Shown piece after piece: positions 22,970 to 32,394 of a stretch of DNA of 64,000 nucleotides. This DNA comes from Ricinus communis (taxonomy: Eukaryota; Streptophyta; Magnoliopsida; Malpighiales; Euphorbiaceae). Numbering within the stretch: position 1 is the first letter of the stretch; every line of letters begins with the position of its first letter. The stretch covers positions 29,998,362 to 30,062,361 of the forward strand of contig NC_063257.1 in the NCBI RefSeq assembly GCF_019578655.1. The letters run 5' to 3'. The position numbers and the translations under genes were made by a program. The notes under the pieces were generated by a model. That model was given only the letters and a program-made list of their open reading frames with translations. It had not been told where the DNA came from and did no database searches.

Positions 22970-23842
22970 ATGCCACGAAAATCAAAGTCCAAAGAAGAAA
23001 AGTCTACGGCTAGTTCAAAGCCGGCCCAAATTCAAAGCCCAGTAAAGAAAATTCTCCCTTCTTCTTCAAAGCCTATTAGGACCTGGACTAAAATTATCCA
23101 GGAGGAAATTGATCAACCAGAACCAGTTCAACAACAAATGGATCCTTCAAAAGCTGATCAAGCCCAACAAATTCAGGAATGGCTTGCTCAGCAAGACCCT
23201 GAATTCCTTCAAAGGATTGAAGAATATAAAAGGCAGACGGTTCAATCCCTATCCGAACCATCTTCAAAGCAAATAATTTCAAAGACAGAAGCGACTCCAA
23301 AGTCGTCCTCCTTCTCTGCAAAGGGTAAAGATATACTTTTTATCCCTTTTCAAAATACCGAGATAGAGATTTTCCCTCAAAATCTATCTCAAAGTTCAAA
23401 CAGTTTTTCAAAACCAAATTCTCAGGAAATTGTTTTGACTCAATCAAAATGTTTTAAAACAAATGAGTATTTAGAAAAACCAATTTTTCAAAATGTTTTA
23501 ACAGTTGAGGAAGGATTCTGTACAGAAAGCCCCTCTAAACTAGTTTCAAAGATTTTCCCTCCAGGTTGGTTTTTTAAACCCTGGAACACTTCAAAGCCTC
23601 AGTCTTACTACCAGTCAATCCTCGAGGTTACTGGTTCCGCAAAGTTTAAACATTTCAAAAAAGACAAAACCCACAAAGACCCTGCATATTCAACATGCAC
23701 AATCCAAAGAATCCTTCACCCATCTGATTGGGGTATGGATTTACACTCCCCTCGTTCCTTTCCAACTTCTATCAAAAGAACCTACCCTTCAAATCTAAAC
23801 ACCTCCTTCACCTACTGGGATTACCAGCAAACCTGGCTCTGA
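22970..23842 (+). pseudogene. EPRV-B2 ORF2, open for 290 codons, C-terminus lost
   Basis: Starts MPRKSKSKEEK at 22970 and stays open to 23842, the cleanest ORF2 N-terminal two thirds in the window. The Lys/Ser/Pro/Gln-rich start is followed by conserved LTVEEGFCTESPSKLVSK and WGMDLHSPRSFPTS, then a YWDYQQTW motif. At that motif the sequence changes into an inverted primer-binding site, and TGA from the primer complement ends the frame. It differs clearly from the ORF2 of EPRV-A/B1 (insertions such as a Gln/Pro-rich stretch), indicating a second viral strain. No function known. Confidence 0.8.
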
Positions 23843-23993
23843 TACCAAATTGTAACAAGATCTAGAAAATAGAAGGAAATATTAATCAGTGAAGATAAAG
23901 ATCAGCAAGTTTCTGATGTGCAGGATCCTCAGACGAGGCAAGCACAGAGCATACGCTTGATGATGGGGAAAGAAGGAGATAGATAAAGAAGAT
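23835..23993 (-). mobile_element. EPRV-B3: inverted viral leader fragment
   Basis: Minus-oriented leader with TGGTATCAGAGCC primer site at 23835-23847, the conserved CCTCGTCTGAGG block and the 'gtatgctctg' block. It is nearly the exact reverse complement of 24838-24997. It joins ORF2 at the primer site on one side and ORF2 C-terminal sequence on the other. Confidence 0.85.
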
Positions 23994-23995
23994 AA

Positions 23996-24264
23996 ACTCT
24001 GAATTGCTTACCAAAAATAGCTTCTTGCCTCCCCCTAAAGAACAAACAACATTCTTGGCACAGAAGTCATTTCTCCTTCCAACGCTTGTTGCTGCCCAGA
24101 CAGAAGAAGTTTTCCTACAACTAATAAAACAGTTGTCTGAAACTGCTTCTTCCAAAGGCAAATCCAAAGCATCATCATCGTCCTCTTCCAGTGCCAGTAC
24201 TGTTGCATTTGATTTGGATGATTTAGCTAGAGACGATTGTTATGGGATATTCAAAATCTCATAA
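23996..24264 (+). pseudogene. ORF2 C-terminal fragment (strain II)
   Basis: About 87 codons matching the ORF2 C-terminus of EPRV-A/B1: NSFLPPPKEQTTFLAQKSF, FLQLIKQLSETASSKGKSKA, a serine run and an acidic tail ending GIFKIS. It has no start of its own. Confidence 0.8.
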
Positions 24265-24984
24265 GGTTATCTCCTTGATAAAGCCCATGGGTTAAAAACT
24301 AGAAACGGCAGCCCAAGGATCTTTGTAATAGGCTTAAAACCCATATCAAAAGCCCAAAGAGAAAAAGAAAAAGAAAAAGAAAAAGACAAAAGAAAAAGAA
24401 AAAGTCAAAAAAGTAAAAGAATCTTTCAAAGCATGGCCGACAACTTTCTCAAAAGGTGGTTGCCATTATCTTCAAAGACAAGTGGAAGACAACTGGAATC
24501 ATTTCTACTCCACTAACCAAAGCATCCAAAGCCTGTGAAAGGCATCCAAAGCTCCGAAACCTATATATAAAGAGAAAACCTCCAAAGAAGAACTCAGAAC
24601 TTGAAGTAGACAGCACAGAGAGATAAGCTCTTCTGTTATCTTGTTCTCATCAAAGTGAAGAAAGAAAAGAGTGAAAAGAGTGAGTAGAGAGAGAGAGAAA
24701 TCTTGTAACTCCTCTTGTAAGTCTATGTTTTCTTCTATTTCAAAGTTTTACAAAGTTGTATGTTTGTTTAAAGCTTTCAAAGTTGTTTATATGCCCATGT
24801 TCAAAGTCTATTCTTATTAATAAAGCAATTCAAAGTTTATCTTCTTTATCTATCTCCTTCTTTCCCCATCATCAAGCGTATGCTCTGGGCTTGCCTCGTC
24901 TGAGGATCCTGCACATCAGAAACTTGCTGATCTTTATCTTCACTGATTAATATTTCCTTTTGTTTTCTAGATCTTATTACAATT
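24265..24984 (+). promoter_or_regulatory. strain II viral promoter and leader
   Basis: TATATATAAA at 24562-24571 is the likely promoter core, followed by a GA-rich leader (24600-24715). Upstream is a (GAAAAA)n purine run at 24358-24405 and several 'atccaaagc' repeats (about 24525-24555). The region shares little with the 199-818 / 13160-13756 promoter except near the primer site. Confidence 0.75.
24358..24405 (+). repeat. (GAAAAA)n purine run
   Basis: Imperfect hexamer repeat in the strain II intergenic region, about 160 bp upstream of the TATA box. Purine-rich runs are common in caulimovirid promoters; no specific role can be shown. Confidence 0.8.
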
Positions 24985-25183
24985 TGGTATCAGAGCCAAT
25001 TGGGTTCTGGGATTAGAAGTATATCTACATTATAAAGATTTACATTCATTTTAAACTGCATCAGGTTTCTTATAGGCAAGTTCTGTTCATTTTATGTGCA
25101 GTAGTAAGACCCGACGGACAGGGCAGTAAAGCTGAAAGCTGTGGTCCAGGCTTGTCTAGAAAGTTATTTTGGTTTATTTTAAA
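24985..25183 (+). promoter_or_regulatory. strain II primer-binding site and leader
   Basis: TGGTATCAGAGCC (24985-24997), the consensus Met-tRNA primer site, then the conserved leader to the movement ATG at 25184. Confidence 0.8.
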
Positions 25184-25682
25184 ATGAATTTAGAACCTTT
25201 CTTCTGTAGATCTTCTTCTTTCTCAAATTCTTCTACCTCTGAATCATCGAGGTACAAAGGTCTAGTAAATAGTGAAGAAATCACTATTGAAGATTTTTCA
25301 AAGCATATAGATGATTGGAAAATACCTAAAGTCCAAAAGAAACAAATTTATGAGTTTTCAAAGTTCCCTCTCTTCAAGACTGATTTTACAATCAAAACTG
25401 AAGAAAGAGACATTCAAATTTCAAAGCCTTTTGAAGAGATTTATCTCTTAAATCCAAATACCCTCCAAAAGATATGGAAAAGGATTATAAGTATATCCAT
25501 ATAGGCCTTGTCCAGGTAGGAATAAAGCCTCTTACCAGAGAAGGTTTAGATACTTCCATATTAGCAGTCCTTAGGGATGCTAGATTTACAAATTTCTATG
25601 ATTCCTTGTTAGGTACTGTTGAGTCGAGTCTTAATAAAGGACCTATTTCTTTCAATTGTTTTCCAAATATCACGATTTCTTT
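25184..25682 (+). pseudogene. movement protein N-terminal two thirds, frameshifted
   Basis: Starts MNLEPFF at 25184, matches B2 closely, has a small deletion near 25470 that shifts the frame, then continues YIHIGLVQVGIKPL to NITISL. It is cut at 25682 by the strand switch. Confidence 0.8.
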
Positions 25683-25683
25683 A

Positions 25684-26210
25684 AAGCAATATTGTTATTA
25701 AGAATTGCGGCTTCAGTTTTACCTGCAATCTTAATCTTTGAAGAATTAGCTGAAGTCAGCCTTTCTTTTGTTTCTTGATGAAACCTTTTAGGGACCAGTT
25801 CGCAGTTGATACAATTGAGGTCTGCTCCTATATCAAACAAGGCGATGGTTTCTATCTGTATCAAACAAGCTTTATTTGAATCAAATATTTTCTTGAAGTA
25901 ATTTCCTTTAAAACATTGATAAAGTTTTCAGGAACATTTTCAGAAAGTTCAAGGTTTTGAAAATTATTTTCCTCATCAGAATCAGAATCACTATTCTGTT
26001 TGAGGATTAGGCTTTGAAGCAAAACAGAATCATTTTGTTGTTTTTCTTTCAACTCTTTGAGTTATGTTTTGATGGTTTTAATCTCCTTCTGGAGTTCCTG
26101 AACAGTAGAAATAGGGTTTTTCAACTTCTTCCCTTTGTCCAAAATCATAGTAAGATCATAAGTATTCTTACTAGAAGAAGGAACCAGAGATTCAGTTTTT
26201 AAAATCTCTT
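25684..26210 (-). pseudogene. protease fragment with altered active site
   Basis: Coiled-coil linker and protease start. The active-site triplet reads Asp-Ile-Gly (25826-25834) where EPRV-A and B1 have Asp-Thr-Gly. A local duplication of 'tatcaaacaa' sequence lies near 25861. The frame is broken at 25864 and at about 26060. Confidence 0.75.
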
Positions 26211-27879
26211 TTAAAACTGTTTTTGAATAAGAGGATCACTAATATGCTTTATGACTTCAAGAAGAGCTTCTTGTTGCCTAGTGAGCATATTAATGTTCTT
26301 TGAAGAGCTTTCCGAATCTGTCTCAGAACAATCAGTTGAGGTTTTGATTTCATCAATTTGAAATTCTTCCTCACTGTTTGAGAACTCTGATTCAGAAGAA
26401 TCAACTAGAAGAGCAGAAATTTTTGCTAAAACTTCTTCTTCTATTTGGAGCTCATGGAGTCTCTTTGAAAACTTACAATACTTTGAAGTATGGCCTTTCT
26501 TGCCACATTTAAAGTATGTAATTTTTGAAAAATCTTTTTTGGAATCTTTCTTTGGAAATTTTGAAAGAAATTTGGAAGAAGACGGTTTTTTATAGAAATT
26601 TTCCTTGCTTTTAGAAGGCTTCCTATATTTGGAAAATCGTTTCTTTTTGAAAGAATTTGAATAAGAATCAACTTTGCATTTCCCTTTACAACTAGACACG
26701 GGCTCTGTTGGGTTGTATTCAAACTGGTTACAGAAACTACCTAGTCCTGCCTAGTCTTTTTCATCTCCCATTTGAACTGTCTTTGAAGCTTAAGGTCATG
26801 ACAAATTTTTAAACCTTCTTTCTGGGTTAGGCTAACTAACTCACCATAAGTATAGAAATCATAAGGGATCTGACCGTTATGGGCTTCTCTTATGGTATTT
26901 CTAACTCTTTCACCTAAAATCTTAGGTAAACCGGCTAAGAATTTTTCTTTCCAGAAAGGTTGGCTAGAATCTTCCTTAAGCATGACTCTGGTTAGGAAAG
27001 TGTCTTTGTAACTTTGGAAGTTGCTAAGCTTCTTACAGGTAAGGTTGCTAAGGAGCTCGGCATTTTTATCTTTAAGCAGAGAAGGGTCTCCTACGAAATG
27101 AAGGGAAATAGTGAGAATTAGAGTTGACACTGCATCCTCAATTGGATTTCCTATTTCATCTAGAATGGGAGTTCCTTCTACTGTAGTTTGGATAGCACCT
27201 AGGATTTGGAGTTGCTGTGCTTGAGTGAGATGATAATCCTACCATCCTTTAAGGCGGCGGAAAATCCATTATCGGGAGCTCAAGAATGGCTCTATCGGAG
27301 GTACCACTTTGGGTTTTGTAGGCATTGGTACGCCATGGTCATCCTGTTGCAAGAGACCAAGGATATTGTACTCAGACATTCCATCTATATTCCATTCATA
27401 GACGGAAGAGGCATTGAATCTAGACTGGGTTAGGATGTTGTTCCTATTCTCAATTCCTAGATCTGGAGCAATACTCTTAGGAGTATTCCAGGTCAATTTA
27501 GGGGATTGGATTCCCAATCTGTTGATATTGAAGGGTTTTTGAATAGGGCTTTCAAGCTCTGAATCGTTAGACTCATCGCTTTAGGCTTGTCCTATAGCAC
27601 TGATATTCCTACTACTTTGAGGAGTATCCGGTACTAGGTTTTTGGATGACTCAGAGGTTGCTAATCTACTTAGTTGTTCCCTGACTGCTTTTGCAAACTC
27701 AGTTTGCTTTTGGAAATGGTCTTGGCTTGGCTTTGTAAGCTGATATGGCTTAAAAACTGGGTTTTTAAGCTTTTCTGACTGGTTCGACTCTTTTGGTTGA
27801 CCAGTATTGGGGATTGGAGAGGTTACAACTACAGGAGGCTTTTGAATCTGGTTTTCTATCCTAACCAGTTACTTTCCTA
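26211..27879 (-). pseudogene. coat protein of EPRV-B5 with zinc-knuckle-like motif
   Basis: The core (26741-27240) has FWKEKFLAGLPKILGERVR. The basic region and motif Y-x2-C-x4-H-x4-C (26471-26512) are intact in 26211-26699, followed by the acidic Ser/Glu tail. The first ligand is Tyr, as in EPRV-A. The frame is disturbed around 27240-27340. The coat N-terminal region is open near 27269-27517. Confidence 0.85.
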
Positions 27880-28724
27880 TAGTGTTTAGATAGGTATTTG
27901 AGAAATTATTCTGCTGAACAATGTTTTTGACATTCCTATCTAGGTCTTCGCCTACCAATTTGTAAGGTGTAGCCTCTATCTCATTCTCTCCATAAGGAAT
28001 GGTTATCTTCCTAAGGGGAGGATGTTCCGACTGGACAGTTAGGTTTTCTCCTACCTTCCATTCAGGGGCTTTGTTCCTTACTGTGACAGGACTAATGGTC
28101 TTATCCTTAAAGGGATAAAGGATACTATTTTCTTTGCAGTAAATTTGAAACCAATAAAAAAATTTGATTTGGGCTTTGTTTTGAATGCAAAATTGATAGT
28201 ATCTTTCTTGTATACTATCTTTTTCTTTTAAAAAATTCTTAAAAAACCAAAGTTTTTTAAGATGGTTTTTCTTTGAATAGAAATCTTCATGCAAGAGTTT
28301 TTTGTCAATTTCAAACTCTTTTGAAATCCTGTTGATCTCTGCTTCAAGGTTTTGGGTTATGGCTGATGGTGATGGTGAAGATGGGGTAGAGGTTATCTCT
28401 ATATCTTCGTCATCTTTCTTTGGATCAGTGTAAACTGGTCTGGGGATATTACTTTGGTAATCAACATTCTTAAGTGTATTTGGAACATCAGATGTTGAAA
28501 ATCTGGGTTGAGTTTGAGATGGAATTGGTTCTTTGTAAGGAGCATAGATAACAGAAGGTATTTTGGATACCCTTCCAATATCTATGGTCGAGGTTGAAGA
28601 ACCATCATCAGAAAATCTAGAGGAGGTTGATTTTCTGTTGAATGTGATCTTTACCTTTCCATCTGGGTATTGGGCTATATGTTTAAGGTTTGTGTTTGGT
28701 TCTGTTTGCTTTGGAGATGTAGGT
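27880..28724 (-). pseudogene. EPRV-B5 linker between movement and coat domains
   Basis: Same ORF1 linker as in other copies. The basic aromatic block is open for 141 codons (27869-28294), the best preserved version of this segment. Confidence 0.7.
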
Positions 28725-28937
28725 TGGATTGCACCTTCAAGGATCCATTCTTCTGGAAGTGTGATGTCTTTCCATTGAATGGTTTTTGGAATAGTTGCGT
28801 TGGATTTGGATAGATCTGTTTGTAGGAACAGTGTTTCTCCTTTTGGTGAGTGAAGTTTGTGTTTGGAAAGGTAGAAATCATAGCTTTGTAATGAATTTTG
28901 AAAATTAATGCTATCGGAATAGATCCTTCAAGCATTT
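28725..28937 (-). pseudogene. EPRV-B5 movement protein C-terminal fragment
   Basis: Matches the last 70 codons of the movement domain in B2, with a short deletion near 28868. It reads Pro-Glu-Glu-Trp at its end, where B2, B1, EPRV-A and EPRV-C have Pro-Glu-stop-Trp. Confidence 0.75.
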
Positions 28938-28943
28938 CTAGAT

Positions 28944-31052
28944 CTTATATATATATAAGTGAATTTCAGAGGTATATTTTAAAATTGCTAATTATATTTG
29001 ATAATTGGTAAATAAATATTATCTATTAACAAAGATTTTCTTATCAGCTACCAACAATGATGTCCTTTAAGTTTCAAATTATTTGTAAAAAAATTAGTAA
29101 AATGGAGTTGTTCGGCCTCATTCTCATAGTTAAATCAGTAAAACAATTATAAAGATTAAAAGTAATTGAATTGTGTAAATATTATGTATATATTGTATTT
29201 TAAGGCCTTTATATAGGACTTTGGAGTTTTCTTATCGTATTTAGAGTAGAACAAGATATACGGATATACTTTATTCTATAAGGATCGGTTTTCTTTATTA
29301 AGTATATCTCTTGTAGAGTCCAACCATGATTACTCTTACTTAAACTTGTAATCTAGCCTTATTTAGCTATGTAAGCCCGATATCTTATGATCAATTATTA
29401 ATACTTATTGAAAAGTATTTTTTTTTTAATTTTTTAAAATGATGATATTTGTTTATCCTAGGATCTATATCTTTCTAGATAATAATACTAAACTCGATTT
29501 TTAAATTAAAGAGCCAATCAAAACAAAGTCTATTTGTGTTGTTATATTTAGGTTTTCAGTCTTTTTCTTTTTAATATGTAGAGTATCTAATAAAATTCCC
29601 TTTATCTCTTTGGACTTAGTGGTTCTTTTTAGTTAGTTTTTTTGTCAGTAAAATTTTATTTACTTATATAAAAAATTTAATTATTTTTAGATTGTTAATT
29701 TATTATTCAGAGTTAAATACTATTTTCTTCTGAAGTTTGGTCTAATATATGAGTTGGTTATATATGTTTTTATTACACTAAAACCCTCTTCAATTTTAAT
29801 AAAACTAACTATTATCCCTTTCATGTTATTCTAATGACTAAACTGGTAATTTAAGATTACAATTTGATTATTAAATTTATTATCAAGTATTAATCTCGTC
29901 CAAAATTAATTTTATTATTAAATTAGAGTAAAATCTTATTTTTAGCATAAGTTAATTTTAATGTCTAATTAAAATAATAAATTTGATATTCTTTTTCTTA
30001 CTATAATTTTTTATTTTTAATACAATTTTATTCAAATAAATTTAAACATTTTAAAACTACTTATATTTATAATAATATTATTAAATTACTACATAATTTA
30101 ATTTTAGTTATTAATATAAAATAAATATTTCTAATTAGAAAATATCATTCTATTGTTATTTTTATATATATCATAGTTAAATTATATAAAAAATAAAAAT
30201 TAAGTTAAACAATCATGTTTTAATCTAGTGAAATAATCTAGGCACCCAGTTGACAAATTCACTATCAATGAAAAAATCATGATAATCTTGTATGTTAAAA
30301 TGAAACTTTTTATTAACCATTCAAATCAGATTAATACGAATAATTTTTTTATTTTTAATATAGTTTAATCTTAGTGTCTAATAAAAATGATAACTTTAAC
30401 TAGTTATTTTATTTAAACATCTAAAATTAAATTATATAGTAATTTAATAATATCTAACAAAACATAAGTATTCTTAATACATATAAGTTTTTTTAGGATT
30501 CAATTATGCTAAAAATAAAAGATATAAACAAGTAAATTAATATTAAATTTATTATTTTAATTAAACACTAGAATTAACTTGTGTTAAAAATAAGATTTAA
30601 TTCTAATTTGATAATTAAATTAATTTTAGACGAGTTTGATACTTGATATTAACTTTAAAAATCAAATTGTAATTTTAAATTACTAGTTTAGTCCTTAAAC
30701 TAACACGGAAGAGAGTAATAGTTAGTTTCATTAAAACTGAATAGGGTTTTAATGTAAATAAAAATACAAGGACTAAACTCGAATCAATTTCAATCACTAA
30801 TATAATCTTATAGTGCTGAAATAAACACTACCATGTTTGAATTGGTTGTGCTCATTTTCACTCTCAAATTGTGTGAAGCATGTCTTTAATTGATTTTAAT
30901 CTTAAGAACCTTAATATTAAATACAGGCTTCATTTTCTAATATTAGTTTTTTCACTTATATCTATTGCACAAAAATATTAACTATTTGACTTATTATAAT
31001 TATATATTTTGAAATTTAGTATCATAAACATTTATGATATTAACATAATCTC
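28944..31052. repeat. host segment X, copy 2 (uninterrupted)
   Basis: Non-coding AT-rich host DNA, near identical to 39490-39730 plus 44707-46582. It lacks the Copia element and so shows the pre-insertion Copia site (about 29178-29190). No gene is seen. It contains a fold-back. It ends abruptly at viral sequence at 31054. Confidence 0.9.
29745..30790. mobile_element. fold-back / long-TIR element in X (approximate ends)
   Basis: Left arm about 29745-30110 and right arm about 30340-30790 are imperfect reverse complements: for example 'aaaaccctcttcaatttt' near 29792 against 'aaaactgaatagggtttt' near 30735. The middle is AT-rich with no transposase. It could be a non-autonomous Mutator-like or fold-back element; ends and target duplication were not resolved. 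The same structure is at about 45260-46300. Confidence 0.6.
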
Positions 31053-31053
31053 A

Positions 31054-32394
31054 ATTGAATCTAAATTGGGTGAGGATATTATTTCTATTTTCTATCCCTA
31101 GATCTAGGGTAGTATTCCTAGAAGTATGCCAAGTTAATCTAGGGGCTTGCCATCCCAATCTGTTGATGTCGGAAGGTTTTTCAATGACACTTTCAAGCTC
31201 TAAATAATTAGATTTATCGCATTGGGCTTGATCTATGGCACTGATATTCCTGCTGCTTTGAGAAGTATCAGGTACTAGATTTTTGGAGGACTCAGAAGTG
31301 GCTAATTTGCTAAGTTGTTCCCTGATTGCTCTAGCAAACTCAGTTTGCTTCTGAAATTGGTCTTGACTAGGCTTTGAGATCTGATAGAATTTGAAGACTG
31401 AGTTTTTGAGCTTTTCTGTTTGGCTTATCTCTCTTGGATGACCAATGTTGGGGATTGGAGAGGTGAAGACTGTAGGAGGTTTTTGAATTTAGCCTTCTAT
31501 CCTAACCAGCTGTTTTCCTATTGTGTTAAGATAGGTATTTGAGAAATTGTTCTGCTGAACAATATTCTTGACATTTTTCTCAAGCTCCTCTTCTACTAAT
31601 TTGTAAGGGGTGGCTTCTATTTCGTTCTCTCTTTAAGGAATGGTTATTTTCCTAAGGGGAGGATATTCAGACTGGATGGTTTGATTTTCTCCGACCTTCC
31701 ACTCTGGAGTCTTGTTCCTTACAGTAACAGGACTAATAAGTTTTTCTTTGAAAGGATAAAGAATATTGTTTTCTTTGCAATAAATCTGAAACCAATCAAA
31801 AAAATTGATTTGAATTTTATTTTGTATGCAAAATTGGTAGTATCTTTCCTGGATACTGTCCTTTTCTTGTAGAAAATGTTTAAAAAATCAAAGTTTTTTG
31901 GAATGATTTTTCTTTGAATAGAAATCTTCATGTAAAAGCTTTTTATTGATTTGAAAATCTTTTGAAATCATGTTGATTTCTGCTTCTAGATTTTGAGTTA
32001 TTGCAGATGGTGATGGTAAAGAGGGGGTAGAGACGGTCTCTATATCATCATCTTTCTTTGGTTCATTGTAAACAGGTCTAGGGATATTACTTTGGTAATC
32101 AACATTCTGTAATATGGTGTTTGAGCTTGGTATATCAGATATTGAAAATATTGGTTGTGTTTGTGATGGAGTTGGTTCTTTGTAAGGGGCATAAATAACA
32201 GAAGGTATTTTTGATATCCTTCCAATATTTATGGTCGAGGTTGAAGAGTCTTCATCAAAAAATCTAGAAGAGGTTGATTTCCTGTTGAATGTAAGCTTTA
32301 CTTTTCTATCTGGAAACTGGGTTATGTTTCTGAGATTTGTATTTGGCTCTGTTTGCTTTGGTGATTCAGGTTGGGTTGCACTTTCAAGGATCCA
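31054..32394 (-). pseudogene. EPRV-C coat N-terminal region and linker
   Basis: Decayed ORF1 segment equal to 5732-7073. It shares with EPRV-A the stop in the 'attccttaaagag' position (about 31634), which B1 lacks, supporting a common origin of EPRV-A and EPRV-C. Confidence 0.75.

Larger units (their letters stand above)
20464..23834 (+). mobile_element. EPRV-B2: plus-strand rearranged viral segment
   Basis: Order on the plus strand: ORF2 N-terminal part (20470-20926), a 60-bp movement fragment (20927-20987), leader (20988-21316), primer site (21317-21329), movement ORF (21517-22266), linker (to about 22843), a jump to the end of RNase H (22844-22964), and ORF2 (22970-23842). Coat, protease and most of RT are absent. 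ORF2, leader and movement ORF run on in one direction through the primer site, so the source was circular or tandem viral DNA. Confidence 0.85.
23838..24993. repeat. inverted repeat, arms of about 156 bp
   Basis: Arms 23838-23993 and 24838-24993 are reverse complements with about four mismatches by eye. They enclose 0.84 kb of plus-strand ORF2 end and promoter. Transcripts through it could fold into a long hairpin. Confidence 0.9.
23994..25682 (+). mobile_element. EPRV-B4: ORF2 end, promoter, primer site, movement start
   Basis: Plus-strand viral segment of the second strain. It runs from the ORF2 C-terminus (to 24264) through a promoter/leader region unlike that of EPRV-A/B1 to the primer site (24985-24997) and the first 500 bp of the movement gene. 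It ends at 25680-25685, where a shared 'tttaaa' joins it to opposite-strand protease sequence. Confidence 0.85.
25683..28937 (-). mobile_element. EPRV-B5: minus-strand movement-to-protease segment
   Basis: From 28937 downward: movement C-terminal part (starting at its LEGSIPIAL block), linker, coat protein, and protease N-terminal half, ending at 25683. It is strain II like B2 and B4: its movement region is almost identical to B2. It ends against 'ctagat' and an (AT)n-like stretch at the start of host segment X. Confidence 0.88.

Noticed and set aside
13049..28937. A functional, replication-competent endogenous virus
   Set aside because: Every segment has stops, frameshifts, large deletions or inversions; no copy has an intact ORF1.
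13160..28937. Viral segments as an ordinary LTR retrotransposon
   Set aside because: No LTRs and no integrase; movement and coat domains plus ORF2 mark a pararetrovirus.
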